Positions 1-8,623 are shown, numbered from the stretch's first letter. The stretch is DNA of 64,000 nt from Stenotrophomonas sp. Iso1 (GCF_027497995.1 NZ_JAODBT010000001.1:124001-188000); one strand, 5' to 3'. Program-made: numbers and translations. The notes: generated from the sequence alone by a model not told the origin.

Positions 1-690
1 CTTTCCAGTGCCGTGGTGGATGCATTGGCGGCGCAGTTCGACACCCTGCGCGTTATCGACATCGTCATCGCACCGGCACAGGCCACCCCGCTGGGCATGG
101 CCACCGTGCGTGCGGTGTTGTCGTACTGCGGAAAGGGGTTTACGTGCTGGATCGATGGCCGTTGGCAGCGCGTGATCGGTTGGTCCCATCCGCAGCCCGT
201 CAACTTCGCCCGGATCGGCCCGCGCCTGGCTTCCCCGTGCGACGTGCCCGATCACGATCTGTTGGTAGAGCGGTATCCCGGCGTACACACGGTGCGCTTC
301 CGCGCCGCGTTGGAGCTGCCGTTCCTGTCTCGTTGCCTGGCCGCCATCGCCTGGCTGCGGCGCATCGGCCTGCCGTTGCCGATGAAGGCGTTTGCCGGTG
401 TGTTCGCGCGTGCAGGGCGTTGTTTTGACCGTTTCGGCACCGACCTTGGCGGCATGCGCGTCACGCTGCGTGGCCAACGTGGCGGGCAAGAGCACACCGT
501 GCATTGGGACCTCACTGCACCGATGCTGCATGGCCCGGAAATCCCGACCTTCGCTGCAGTGTTGTTGGCGCGTCGGTTGGCGCGCGGCGAACCGCTACCG
601 ATAGGCGCCCACGCCTGCGTCGGCCTGATCAGCCTGGCTGAGTTCGAAAGCGAATTCGCGCGCTGGCAGATCGACAGCGCCGTTTCCTGA
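1..690 (+). CDS. Saccharopine dehydrogenase-like NAD(P)-binding protein, C-terminal part
   Basis: The gene enters from the left edge: the frame is open from base 1 and closes at the TGA at 688-690, so only about 229 C-terminal residues are seen and no start can be given. The visible part, with a segment beginning LSSAVVDAL and later TPLGMATVRAVLSYCG, resembles the C-terminal half of saccharopine-dehydrogenase-like oxidoreductases, which use an N-terminal Rossmann fold on small-molecule substrates. That Rossmann half would lie outside the window. A perfect 7-bp inverted repeat (695-714) follows the stop and may help end transcription, although no T-run follows it. The family call is from sequence resemblance only, and the substrate is unknown. 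Confidence 0.5.
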   Translation, partial: LSSAVVDALAAQFDTLRVIDIVIAPAQATPLGMATVRAVLSYCGKGFTCWIDGRWQRVIGWSHPQPVNFARIGPRLASPCDVPDHDLLVERYPGVHTVRFRAALELPFLSRCLAAIAWLRRIGLPLPMKAFAGVFARAGRCFDRFGTDLGGMRVTLRGQRGGQEHTVHWDLTAPMLHGPEIPTFAAVLLARRLARGEPLPIGAHACVGLISLAEFESEFARWQIDSAVS

Positions 691-843
691 GGGAGCGCTC
701 CTGCCGTGGAGCGCGGGGCTGTCTGGAAGCCTTCTCGAACCGAGGGCAGAACCCCTGCGGGGCAAGGGCGACACCGCGGCGGGGCGGTTCTGACCAAACC
801 TGAAGCATTCATCGTGAGAGATTGCGGGGTGCCTTCCGGGCTA

Positions 844-888
844 TTGACTACATTTGTAGTCACAACTACGGTGGCGACAAGTGTAGTC
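844..888 (+). promoter_or_regulatory. BlaI-type double operator and promoter
   Basis: A perfect 7-bp inverted repeat, GACTACA-TT-TGTAGTC, lies at 846-861. A degenerate second copy is at 873-888, whose right arm TGTAGTC is identical; the two centres are 27 bp apart. BlaI/MecI repressors bind TACA/TGTA dyads, so these are the expected sites. A -35-like TTGACT (844-849) overlaps the first dyad, and a poor -10 (TACGGT, 867-872) sits at a 17-bp spacing between the two dyads. This arrangement would let the bound repressor block RNA polymerase. It lies 14-58 bases before the blaI-like start, so autoregulation is inferred. Confidence 0.65.
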
Positions 889-901
889 ACTGGAGTCGGC
901 C

Positions 902-1288
902 ATGCGCCGCAAGACCGTCGGGGACCAGGAATTGGCCCTGCTGCAGTACATCGGAGAGAACGAACCCACTAGCGTGGGTGAGGTGGCTGCCCGTTATGGC
1001 GAGTCGCGCGGCCTGGCCCGTTCGACCGTGCTGACGATGATGGAGCGCCTGCGCACCAAGGGTTACCTGCAGCGTGCGTCGCACGAAGGCGTTTACCGCT
1101 ACCAGACCACCGCCGAGCAGCAGGAAGTGGTGAACAGCGCGGTGAGCAGCTTTGTCGAAAAGACCCTGCAGGGCTCAATCTCGCCGTTCGTGACGTGGAT
1201 GTCGGAGAAAGCCGAGGTCAGCGACAACGAACTGGCAGAACTGGAAGCCCTTGTCGCCAGGCTGCAATCGCAGCGCCGGGAGGACTGA
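902..1288 (+). CDS. BlaI/MecI/CopY-family transcriptional repressor
   Basis: A 128-residue protein of the usual BlaI length. The N-terminal ~75 residues form the winged-helix domain (SVGEVAARYGESRGLARSTV, then MMERLRTKGYL), and the C-terminal part is the helical dimerisation and cleavage region. In this family the dimer binds TACA/TGTA dyads and is inactivated by proteolysis triggered by a BlaR1-type membrane peptidase. Both elements are present: a double dyad directly upstream and an M56 peptidase starting 3 bases after this stop. No beta-lactamase gene is adjacent in the window, so the regulon may not concern beta-lactams; other BlaI-like proteins control stress or metal genes. The family call is firm and the inducer is unknown. 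Confidence 0.9.
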   Translation: MRRKTVGDQELALLQYIGENEPTSVGEVAARYGESRGLARSTVLTMMERLRTKGYLQRASHEGVYRYQTTAEQQEVVNSAVSSFVEKTLQGSISPFVTWMSEKAEVSDNELAELEALVARLQSQRRED

Positions 1289-1291
1289 ATC

Positions 1292-3106
1292 ATGGCCACG
1301 ATGCTTGAGTTGTTTGGTGATCGCCTGCTGGCCACCAGTGTGCAGACCATCGCGCTGACCGCCGTGGTGTGGCTGCTGTGCCGCTACGTGCGGCGCCTGC
1401 CGGCCAGCACCCAGTGTGGTTTGTGGTGGCTGGTGGCGTTGCAGGCCGTGGTTGGCCTGTTCTGGGGCTCGCCACTGGAACTGCCGCTTCTGCCGGCCGT
1501 CGAATCGGTGACCCTGCTGCAGCAGGCCAGCGCTGCCATGCCGCAGGCGCAAGCGGCGCCCATGATCGTGATGAAGCCATTGCCGGTAAACAGCGGCTGG
1601 TCGTGGCAACTGGTGTTGATGTCGCTGTGGCTGGCGGGTGTGGGGGTGATGGCGCTGCGCACCGGCTTGGCGTGGCGTGCCAGCCGCACGTTGTTGCGCA
1701 ATGCGCAGCCGTGCAACGACCACAAACTCAACGCCGCGCTGCAACTGGCATCCGAAGCCCATGGCCTGTCGCGCGCACCGCGCTTGATGCTGAGCACCGG
1801 CATCGACTCTCCGCAGTTGATCGGCCCGTGGCGTCCGGTGTTGTTGCTACCGGCCCGTGGCCTGCAACGCATGGGTGATGACGACCTGGACATGGCGTTG
1901 ACGCACGAGCTGGTGCATCTGCAGCGTCATGACCTGTGGCTGGGTCTGGTGCCTGCGCTTGCCCAGCACCTGTTCTTCTTCAATCCGCTGGTGCACATCG
2001 CTGCCCGCGAATACGGCATTGCCCGCGAAGCAGCCGTGGATGCCGCCGTCGTCGCCGGTGACCGACATTGCCGCCAGCACTACGGCCGCCTGCTGTTGCA
2101 GCTGGGCGTCTCACCTCGGCCGGGCGCCGGCTTGGCCAGTGCCTCACCCACCTTCCTCAGCCTCAAGCGGAGATTGCTCATGTTGCAGAACACTTCATCA
2201 TTCCCGCGCATGGCGGCGGGCCTGATTCTGGCAGCCGTGGCACTGGTCGGTGTGATTCCGTTGCGGCTGGTGGCGATGCCGGTCCCGCCGGCGCCACCCG
2301 CACCGCCAGCGGCCCCGTCAGCGGTGAAAGCACCCCCGGCCCCGCCCGCACCCGCTGCGAAAAAATCATCGGTGCACATTTATTCCAACGATGGCAGCGA
2401 CGTGATGCCGGTTCCACCTGCGCCTCCGGCGCCCCCGGCTGCCGTACCACCGGCACCGCCTGCAGCGCCACCTGCGCCGGTCAGCACGCAGGGGGTAATT
2501 CACCTGTCCAACGACCACCACCGCAACGCCTATGTGCTGCGGCAGGGCGACAACAACATCATGAACGGCTCCGTCGCTGACCTGCGCTTGGCTCAGCGTT
2601 TGGACGATGGCAACGGCGTGTTGTGGCTGCGTCGTGACGGCAAGGACTATGTGGTGCATGACGCTGACACGCTGGCGCGCTTTCAGCAGTTGCACGCCGA
2701 AACCATGCGACTGGGTGACCTGCAGGGCAGGCTCGGCGATCAGCAGGGCGAGCTGGGCGAACGCCAGGGCGATATCGGTGCGCGCATGGGAGAGATTGGC
2801 GCGCGTATCGGCGAGCTGGCGAGCGAACAGGCGCAACTGGCGCTGAGAGGCGGTGAACGTACCGAGGCGCAGCGCAGGGCCGCCGATGAAGCACGCCGCA
2901 AGATCGACCAGGCAAGGCAGGAGATGGACAACCCGGCGATGCGCGCGGAGAGGGAAAGCCTGTCGCGTCAGCAGGCGGCGCTGGGCAAGCAGCAGGCCGA
3001 GTTGGGTCGCCAGCAGGCGGCTGCCAGCGTGCGTGCACAGCGTGAAACGGAGCAGTTGATCGAGCGGCTGATCCGCGATGGGGTTGCCAAGCCGGTTCGC
3101 AGCTGA
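1292..3106 (+). CDS. M56-family (BlaR1-like) membrane metallopeptidase with heptad-repeat periplasmic tail
   Basis: A 604-residue integral membrane protein. Hydrophobic segments near residues 10-30, 35-55 and 95-115 precede the cytoplasmic zinc protease domain with HELVH at 205-209 and a downstream EAAVD (E246, D250) supplying the third ligand region. A further membrane segment lies near 305-325. The periplasmic part is not a penicillin-binding sensor. It has proline-rich linkers (VPPAPPAPPA repeats), a short domain, and from about residue 473 a run of 7-residue units of the type LGxxQGx, resuming around 560-580 as LGKQQAE-type units. The gene follows the blaI-like gene by 3 bases and is surely cotranscribed and functionally paired with it. 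The sensed signal cannot be read from the sequence. Confidence 0.88.
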   Translation: MATMLELFGDRLLATSVQTIALTAVVWLLCRYVRRLPASTQCGLWWLVALQAVVGLFWGSPLELPLLPAVESVTLLQQASAAMPQAQAAPMIVMKPLPVNSGWSWQLVLMSLWLAGVGVMALRTGLAWRASRTLLRNAQPCNDHKLNAALQLASEAHGLSRAPRLMLSTGIDSPQLIGPWRPVLLLPARGLQRMGDDDLDMALTHELVHLQRHDLWLGLVPALAQHLFFFNPLVHIAAREYGIAREAAVDAAVVAGDRHCRQHYGRLLLQLGVSPRPGAGLASASPTFLSLKRRLLMLQNTSSFPRMAAGLILAAVALVGVIPLRLVAMPVPPAPPAPPAAPSAVKAPPAPPAPAAKKSSVHIYSNDGSDVMPVPPAPPAPPAAVPPAPPAAPPAPVSTQGVIHLSNDHHRNAYVLRQGDNNIMNGSVADLRLAQRLDDGNGVLWLRRDGKDYVVHDADTLARFQQLHAETMRLGDLQGRLGDQQGELGERQGDIGARMGEIGARIGELASEQAQLALRGGERTEAQRRAADEARRKIDQARQEMDNPAMRAERESLSRQQAALGKQQAELGRQQAAASVRAQRETEQLIERLIRDGVAKPVRS

Positions 3107-3121
3107 GGTTGTTTGCTTGAA

Positions 3122-3148
3122 GCCCCTTTCCCTTGATGGGCAAGGGGC
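3122..3148. terminator. Hairpin between convergent genes
   Basis: An 11-bp stem with one internal mismatch (GCCCCTTTCCC against GGGCAAGGGGC) and the 5-base loop TTGAT, in the 81-base gap between the M56 peptidase gene (plus) and the exonuclease gene (minus). Its position suits a shared terminator for both strands. The flanking T/A run is short, so termination efficiency is uncertain. Confidence 0.5.
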
Positions 3149-3187
3149 AAAAGGCGAGAGCAAAAAGAGATACCCGCAACGCCGTTG

Positions 3188-4267
3188 TCAGTTCTCCGGC
3201 AGCAATGCCAACTCGGCGCGCTCATCCGCTTCCGCCTGCACCAGCCGCAGGAACAGCTGCGCCAACGTCACCACGTCCTGATGGTTGTGCTCGCCCACAC
3301 GGCGCAGGTTGCGCGCACTGCCACCGCGCAGATAACCCAGCCATGCCGCAGGTGCTTCGGAGCCGGGCAGGTCATCTTCGCGGGCAATCTGCAGCAGGTT
3401 GCGCTCGATGGTGGCAAGCCGGCAGTTCTCCCAGGTGCCGCGATAGCGGCGGCGCGTGGGATAGAGCAGATCCACGTGGTCGAGCACAGAAATGGGATCG
3501 CCACGTCGCGCCAACCGATAGCGGGTTTTAAGCAAAGGCGAGTCGTAGCTGCGGCCGTTGTAACTGGACAGCACCGTGGATGCCGACAGCCAGCCGGAAA
3601 ACACGGCCAGCATCGCGCTCTCGGCACTCATGGTCGACATCAACAACTGACGCACGCGCAAGCCTTCGCCACGCGCGCTGTCCTGGTACCAATCGGCCGC
3701 GCCAATCATGAAGGCACGCGTGCCGGTGCCGCCGGCCAGACCGGTGGTTTCGGTGTCGAAGAACAGCACGTTCTGCGGCTGAACTACGTCATCCGGGCGC
3801 TTGCTGAAAGCCAACGACAGTGGCTGCGTTGGAATTGCCTGCGGCAGGAACGCTTCAATCAGATGCAGGCCGGGGGCAATCTCGGTACCGGGTAGGTCGC
3901 GATCCACCGGGCCATTGCGCTCAGCGCGCAGCGACGGTGCAACGGCACGATTGCGTGTGGCCAACAAACGCCGCAGGGCATCGCCATCCTGTGCGCGGCG
4001 TACCGGTGCCGTTGGCTTGTGCTGGATATCTTCTACCCAGTCGAAGGCAGAATCTTCACGCGCAGCTGGAGTTTCCCGGCGCTGTGGAAGCGGCTTCGGT
4101 CGTGAAGCTGACACGGCGTCCGACGCCGGTGAAGAACCGGGCGCAATCACCGCCTTCGCTTCGGTGTTCACTGCCACTGGCATCGCGACTGGGGCAGCCG
4201 GAGCGGGTTTTTCCGCATGTCCGGCCTGCTTCCGCAATGCCTTCAGCTTGTCCAGGCTGATGCTCAT
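3188..4267 (-). CDS. mrfB: YprB/MrfB-type ribonuclease H-like 3'-5' exonuclease
   Basis: A 359-residue protein. The first ~130 residues are an Ala/Pro-rich, probably disordered extension. The catalytic DnaQ-like fold starts near 160 with FFDTETTGLAGGTG (D171, E173). It continues with SYNGRSYDSPLL (D242) and ends with HNHQDVVTL (H327-D331), giving a complete DEDD-type metal-binding set. In Bacillus subtilis the homologous exonuclease MrfB (YprB) works with the helicase MrfA (YprA) in repair of mitomycin C damage. Here the ATG overlaps the stop of the upstream MrfA-like gene by ATGA, so the pair is translationally coupled. The fold and partnership are well supported; the repair role is inferred from the Bacillus pair. 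Confidence 0.8.
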   Translation of the reverse strand: MSISLDKLKALRKQAGHAEKPAPAAPVAMPVAVNTEAKAVIAPGSSPASDAVSASRPKPLPQRRETPAAREDSAFDWVEDIQHKPTAPVRRAQDGDALRRLLATRNRAVAPSLRAERNGPVDRDLPGTEIAPGLHLIEAFLPQAIPTQPLSLAFSKRPDDVVQPQNVLFFDTETTGLAGGTGTRAFMIGAADWYQDSARGEGLRVRQLLMSTMSAESAMLAVFSGWLSASTVLSSYNGRSYDSPLLKTRYRLARRGDPISVLDHVDLLYPTRRRYRGTWENCRLATIERNLLQIAREDDLPGSEAPAAWLGYLRGGSARNLRRVGEHNHQDVVTLAQLFLRLVQAEADERAELALLPEN

Positions 4268-6747
4268 GGCAGCAGGTCGAGCGCCTCATCCAACGCAACG
4301 TCCTGCACCTGCTCGCAATGCTCGGCCGACAACAGCGACAACACCCGCAGTGCCAGCGAGCGCGGCGTGATGCCGTCGCCTTCTTCCTGCGCGGCCAGCA
4401 CCGGGCCCACACAGGCCGGGCAACCGGCCGTGCAGTCGCAGCGTTCCACCAGCTCCCGCGCGCGCTGTACCAACTCACCCTGACGTTGCCACAACGGTTC
4501 GCTCAGGCCCACGCCGCCGGGGAAGTTGTCGTACAGGTAAACGGTGGGGACGAAGCTCTGCATCAGTTCCACGACGGCTTCGCCACCTTCGTTGCCACGC
4601 AGCTGGCCACGGCCGGTTTGATCGGCTACCGCAAACCACGCGCCGTCACCATTGCCCACCGCTTTCTGCAGGTCGCGCGCATCGGCCATCACCGCCACCG
4701 TGGCGACGATATGCAGCGCATAGGCCGCGCCGAGGAAGCCATCCAGCGCATCCTGTTTCTGCGCGAAGCTGCGCAACAGCGTGGCTTGCGGCAACTGCCA
4801 CCAGACCGAGGTGCTGTGCAGTTCCTGATCCGGCAGGTTGACCGGGCCATAGCCGATGTTTTCGTGCGTGTAGTAGCGGATCTTTTTGTAGCCGGCCACG
4901 CGCCGCACCACATGCACTTCGCCGTGATGCGAATCACCGCGCCCGGCAGCGTTGCCATCGAAGCGGTCCAGAACCTTGAGCTTGGTGTAGTCGATGCTGT
5001 CGGTGTAGTAATCCACATGCGTGCGGGTGACGTAGGCCTTGCGGCCTTCCCAGTCCAGCCGCTCCACTTGGTACGGCGTGCTCTGCACCATGTGGATGGC
5101 GCCTTCGTACAGGGTGAGCGCGGCGGCGGAGTAATCCACCTCGGCGATGATCTTCTGCTTGCCGTCGCTGCGGTCCACCACCACGAAGTTGCCATCGGCC
5201 ACCGCGCGCAGGCTCACCGCGTTGGCGGGATAGCTGTCGGCGATCCATTCCCAGCGGTCACCTTCCTGATGGATCACTTCGGTCTCGGCCAGCGCCTGCA
5301 GGAACACCAGCGGATCGATCGGGCCGAACGGCTCGCCACTCATGAACGGCAGCTCGAAGGCCGCGCAGCGGATGTGATCGAACAGGATCAACGGCTGGTC
5401 CGGCGAAATACGTGCGTGCTCAGGCGTGGCATTGGCGAAAAAATCCGGGTGCCGCACCACGTACTGATCCAGCGGCTGGCTGCTGGCGACCATCACCCCA
5501 AGCGCAGCCTGCTGGCGCCGACCGGCGCGACCGAAGCGCTGCCAGGTCGCCGCGACGCTGCCCGGGTAGCCGTTGAGCACCACCACGTCCAGCGCGCCGA
5601 TATCCACACCCAGCTCCAGTGCCGAGGTGCTGACGATGCCGTCGATGTCACCGGCACGCATTGCCCGTTCCACTTCGCGACGCTCAGTGGGCAGGTAGCC
5701 GCCGCGATAGGCGCGGATGCGCGCCGGCTTGCGCGGGTCGTTGTCGAAGATGTCCTTCAGGTACTTGGTCAGCACTTCCACCATCAACCGGCTCTGCGCG
5801 AACACCAGCGTCTTCAAGCCGCTCTTGATCGCGATGCGGGCGATGCGGTTGGCCTGCGAACGTGCGGAGGCGCGCAGGCCCAGGTCCGGGTTGATCACCG
5901 GCGGGTTCCACAGCAGCACGTGCTTGGGCCCGCTGGGCGCGCCGGATTCGGTGATCGCATGCACCTGTTCTTCCACCAGCGCCTCGGCATGCGCATGCGG
6001 GTTGCCGATGGTGGCCGAGCACAGAATGAATTGGGGTTGCACGCCGTAGAACGCGCAGATGCGTTTGAGCCGGCGGATCACGTTGGTGACGTGGCTGCCG
6101 AATACGCCGCGATAGGTATGGATTTCGTCGATCACCACATAACGCAGGTTCTCGAAAAACTGCGCCCACTTGGTGTGATGCGGCAGGATCGCTTGATGCA
6201 GCATATCCGGGTTGCTGACCACGATATCGCCGTGCAGGCGGATCGCCTGTCGCGCATCGCCGGGGGTGTCGCCATCGAAGGTGAAGGCTTTGACGCCGAG
6301 GTCGCCGGCGCGGTTGAGTTCCAGCAGCTCGGCCACCTGGTCCTGCGCCAGCGCCTTGGTCGGGAACAGATACAACGCCTTGGCATTGCCCTGCATCGCC
6401 GCACTCACCACGGGCAGCGTGTAGCACAGCGATTTACCCGACGCGGTGGGCGTGACGATGGCGACGTGCTCGCCGCGCTGGGTGGCATCCCACGCTTCGG
6501 CCTGGTGCGAATACAGCTGCTCGATGCCACGGGCTTTCAGGGCGGCTTTCAGTGCCTCGGGGACATCGTCGGGGATCGGCGTATAGCGGCCTTCGCGGCC
6601 GGGCACGGTGAAGCTGCCGGTGACGCGGTCGCTGTAACGCTTGGCCAGCCGCTTGCCCAGCAGCGAGCCGTCACGCGAAGGCAGGCCGTCGGTGGTTGCC
6701 AGCGCCCGTTCGCTGGCTTCGGTGCGGGGAGCGAGGGAGAACGCCAT
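4264..6747 (-). CDS. mrfA: MrfA/YprA-type DEAD/DEAH helicase with zinc-binding DUF1998 domain
   Basis: An 827-residue superfamily 2 helicase. Motif I is TPTASGKS (99-106), motif II is DEIH (207-210), motif III is SAT (244-246). The second RecA domain carries STSALELGVDIG and an arginine-finger motif of the QRFGRAGRR type. The C-terminal DUF1998-like region ends with the cluster CDCTAGCPAC (C770, C772, C776, C779), which corresponds to the zinc site of MrfA. B. subtilis MrfA is a 3'-5' helicase needed, with MrfB, for UvrABC-independent repair of mitomycin C lesions. The exonuclease gene follows with a 4-base overlap. The start at 6747 is the first ATG of the frame and gives a normal N-terminus. 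A role in crosslink or adduct repair is inferred. Confidence 0.83.
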   Translation of the reverse strand: MAFSLAPRTEASERALATTDGLPSRDGSLLGKRLAKRYSDRVTGSFTVPGREGRYTPIPDDVPEALKAALKARGIEQLYSHQAEAWDATQRGEHVAIVTPTASGKSLCYTLPVVSAAMQGNAKALYLFPTKALAQDQVAELLELNRAGDLGVKAFTFDGDTPGDARQAIRLHGDIVVSNPDMLHQAILPHHTKWAQFFENLRYVVIDEIHTYRGVFGSHVTNVIRRLKRICAFYGVQPQFILCSATIGNPHAHAEALVEEQVHAITESGAPSGPKHVLLWNPPVINPDLGLRASARSQANRIARIAIKSGLKTLVFAQSRLMVEVLTKYLKDIFDNDPRKPARIRAYRGGYLPTERREVERAMRAGDIDGIVSTSALELGVDIGALDVVVLNGYPGSVAATWQRFGRAGRRQQAALGVMVASSQPLDQYVVRHPDFFANATPEHARISPDQPLILFDHIRCAAFELPFMSGEPFGPIDPLVFLQALAETEVIHQEGDRWEWIADSYPANAVSLRAVADGNFVVVDRSDGKQKIIAEVDYSAAALTLYEGAIHMVQSTPYQVERLDWEGRKAYVTRTHVDYYTDSIDYTKLKVLDRFDGNAAGRGDSHHGEVHVVRRVAGYKKIRYYTHENIGYGPVNLPDQELHSTSVWWQLPQATLLRSFAQKQDALDGFLGAAYALHIVATVAVMADARDLQKAVGNGDGAWFAVADQTGRGQLRGNEGGEAVVELMQSFVPTVYLYDNFPGGVGLSEPLWQRQGELVQRARELVERCDCTAGCPACVGPVLAAQEEGDGITPRSLALRVLSLLSAEHCEQVQDVALDEALDLLP

Positions 6748-6791
6748 GCACGCAACTGCCGATCAAAGGATGGGCATGGAAGCACACATGG

Positions 6792-6808
6792 GTCTCAGGT
6801 TGTGAGAC
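6792..6808. promoter_or_regulatory. Dyad in the divergent mrfA / 6909 promoter region
   Basis: Perfect 6-bp arms GTCTCA / TGAGAC with a 5-base spacer, in the 161-base divergent gap between the mrfA-like gene and the plus-strand gene starting at 6909. A TTGACT (6822-6827) follows. The dyad could be an operator, but no known regulator site was matched. Confidence 0.25.
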
Positions 6809-6908
6809 AGGTTTACGGCTGTTGACTGAACGCATGCGCTCGCACAACGAAATCTGAAGCCCAGATCCGTAAGCTTTGAACGGGACACGAGACAGGGTGG
6901 CAGCAGCA

Positions 6909-7409
6909 ATGGTGCGTGGATGGCAGGGAGCAATGGTGGCCGGCATGATGCTGGCGGGCATGGCGCAGGCGCAGCAGGTGCCGCCGGCACAGGTGCCGGT
7001 GGTCGACACCGCCGCACAGGCCGAGGTGGCGCAGGACACACTGCCGCCGCCCACTCAGGCTGACGGCAATGTCACCACGCTGGGCGAAGTGCGCGCGCTC
7101 AAGCCTGAGGAGGACGAGCCGCTGGACCTGTACCGCTTCAAGAACCCGGTCCAGGCCCAATCCAACCGCTTCAGCAAATCCTGGAGCGAGCCGCCCACGC
7201 CCGAGCAGGTCAGCATGAGCGGTGGTTACCTGATGATGGGCATCAACTACGGGCTGATGGCGGCCGCCAAGGGCCTGCACAAGCTCACCAATGGCCGCGA
7301 CCAGATTCAGTCGGCCATCGCCCGGCCGCCCCCGGAGCTGACCGAGCAGCAGCAACGCCGTGCCGCTGCGTTCTGCGAGGCCGGCGATTGCGTGGAAGAG
7401 GAGCGGTGA
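6909..7409 (+). CDS. Hypothetical exported protein
   Basis: A 166-residue protein from the ATG at 6909. That start is preferred to an in-frame TTG at 6876 because it gives a clean signal peptide (MVRGWQGAMVAGMMLAGMAQA, cleavage expected near residue 21) and has an AGGGTGG-like ribosome site about 9 bases upstream. The mature part is Pro/Gln-rich at first. It then has the segment LYRFKNPVQAQSNRFSKSW, a short apolar stretch (GGYLMMGINYGLMAAAKGL) and an acidic C-terminus with a Cys pair (FCEAGDCVEEE). No known family was recognised. It is transcribed divergently from the mrfAB pair. Periplasmic or outer-surface localisation is inferred from the signal peptide only. Confidence 0.65.
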   Translation: MVRGWQGAMVAGMMLAGMAQAQQVPPAQVPVVDTAAQAEVAQDTLPPPTQADGNVTTLGEVRALKPEEDEPLDLYRFKNPVQAQSNRFSKSWSEPPTPEQVSMSGGYLMMGINYGLMAAAKGLHKLTNGRDQIQSAIARPPPELTEQQQRRAAAFCEAGDCVEEER

Positions 7410-7440
7410 GGGGAGCCGGAAGCGTGGCAGTGCTCTAAAG

Positions 7441-7478
7441 CCCCTCTCCCGCGAGCGGGAGAGGGGTTGGGGTGAGGG
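7441..7478 (+). repeat. REP-like intergenic element, copy 1
   Basis: Perfect 12-bp arms CCCCTCTCCCGC / GCGGGAGAGGGG separated by GA, followed by TTGGGGTGAGGG. The element recurs with only one or two base differences at 9986-10023, and an inverted, degenerate form lies at 7557-7604. Such palindromic units are common between genes in Xanthomonas and Stenotrophomonas genomes. Here it may also act as a terminator for the gene ending at 7409. Confidence 0.7.
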
Positions 7479-7556
7479 CAGATCGAGATCAGCTCAAATG
7501 ACTGAATCGCAGGCAGGTCCGAAGTAGACGCGAAGCTTCGGAAAGCAGCAAAAGCG

Positions 7557-7604
7557 CACCCTCATCCGCCCCTGCGGGGCACCTTCTCCCGCTCGCGGGA
7601 GAAG
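7557..7604 (-). repeat. REP-like intergenic element, inverted copy
   Basis: Begins CACCCTCATCCGCCCC and carries the stem CTTCTCCCGC-TC-GCGGGAGAAG (7583-7604), which reads as the reverse orientation of the 7441 element. The two lie about 80 bases apart and face each other. The 329-base gap 7410-7738 holds these two elements and the tmk promoter region and nothing else recognised. Confidence 0.6.
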
Positions 7605-7738
7605 AGTAGGGAATCCGGCATTGGTAATCCCTGCCAAGCTTCGGCCCGAATCAGACCGTGTTTCGGAATGCGCACGGGCTCCAGCCAAGGCGCCTTCTAT
7701 CCGTGTGCAATCAAGCCCATGCGTTTAAAGTAGCCGCC

Positions 7739-8422
7739 ATGATTAAAGAACAGATTCCCGGCGGCCTGCTCATCGCCATCGAAGGCATTGATGGCGCTGG
7801 CAAAACCACCCTTGCGCACGCACTGGCCCGTGTCCTGGAAACCGCAGGTGCCACGGTCGTGCTGGGCAAGGAGCCGACCAATGGCCCCTGGGGCACGCGC
7901 CTGCGCGAAAGCGCCGCCACCGGCCGCCTGAGCCCGGAGCAGGAAGTCGAATTCCTGCTGCATGACCGTCGCCAGCACGTCGAGGACGTCATCCAGCCAG
8001 CGCTCGCGCGTGGTGAGGTGGTCATCCTGGACCGCTATTTCCCGTCAATGGTGGCCTACCAGGGCGCTGCCGGTTTGCCACTGGACGAGATGCTGCACGC
8101 CAACGACTTCGCCCCGCGCCCGCATCTGCTGCTCTTGCTGGACCTGGCCCCGGAGCAGGGCCTGGCGCGCATCCGCGCCCGCGGCGACAAGCCCAATCAC
8201 TTCGAGACCGCGCAGAACCTGGAGCGCTGCCGGGTGATCTTCCAGCAGCTGGACCTGCCCCACAAACACGTCGTCGACGCCAGCCAGAACGAAGCCCAGG
8301 TGCTTCGCGTCGCGCATGCCGCTATTGCCGAGGCATTGGCTACGCGTATTGAAGACGGCAGTGATGACGCAGCGGAGACCACTCGCAAGATCGCGCGCCT
8401 GACGGCAGCAGACATACGCTGA
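7739..8422 (+). CDS. tmk: Thymidylate kinase
   Basis: Phosphorylates dTMP to dTDP with ATP in dTTP synthesis. The start is the ATG at 7739, giving 227 residues; upstream in-frame codons give an N-terminus foreign to the family. The P-loop is [11 protein letters not shown] near residues 16-26, the dTMP-binding DR motif is [13 protein letters not shown] near 98-110, and the lid is around residue 145. The C-terminus carries about 20 residues beyond the usual ~205-210 ([20 protein letters not shown]). A -10-like TAAAGT (7726-7731) ends 7 bases before the ATG and no ribosome site is visible, so a leaderless message is possible. The next gene downstream is convergent. Confidence 0.95.
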   Translation: MIKEQIPGGLLIAIEGIDGAGKTTLAHALARVLETAGATVVLGKEPTNGPWGTRLRESAATGRLSPEQEVEFLLHDRRQHVEDVIQPALARGEVVILDRYFPSMVAYQGAAGLPLDEMLHANDFAPRPHLLLLLDLAPEQGLARIRARGDKPNHFETAQNLERCRVIFQQLDLPHKHVVDASQNEAQVLRVAHAAIAEALATRIEDGSDDAAETTRKIARLTAADIR

Positions 8423-8442
8423 GTCACGACGCGTGCGGAAGA

Positions 8443-8465
8443 CAGTTCGGCAGGACGCCGAACTG
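8443..8465. terminator. Hairpin between convergent tmk and DUF3667 genes
   Basis: Perfect 9-bp stem CAGTTCGGC / GCCGAACTG with a 5-base loop, 20 bases past the tmk stop. No T-run follows, so it is terminator-like rather than a classic intrinsic terminator. Confidence 0.45.
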
Positions 8466-8623
8466 CACGGTGAAGTCGCCCGAAGCGTGAGGCACAGGGA
8501 GGTGCCGAGTGCAGGTGTTCTGAAAGGGCGGATGAGGGCGCTTGCAACGCGGTTGTTGTTTGCGCGGCCGGGCAGAAGAACGCGTGAAAATCCGCGTTCC
8601 TGCTGCCTTCGACCCACGCAGCG

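Noticed and set aside
4318-6825. 835-codon plus-strand frame opposite the mrfA-like helicase gene
   Set aside because: The minus-strand frame contains all helicase motifs; the plus-strand product is His/Arg/Gln-rich with no recognisable domain, a typical shadow.
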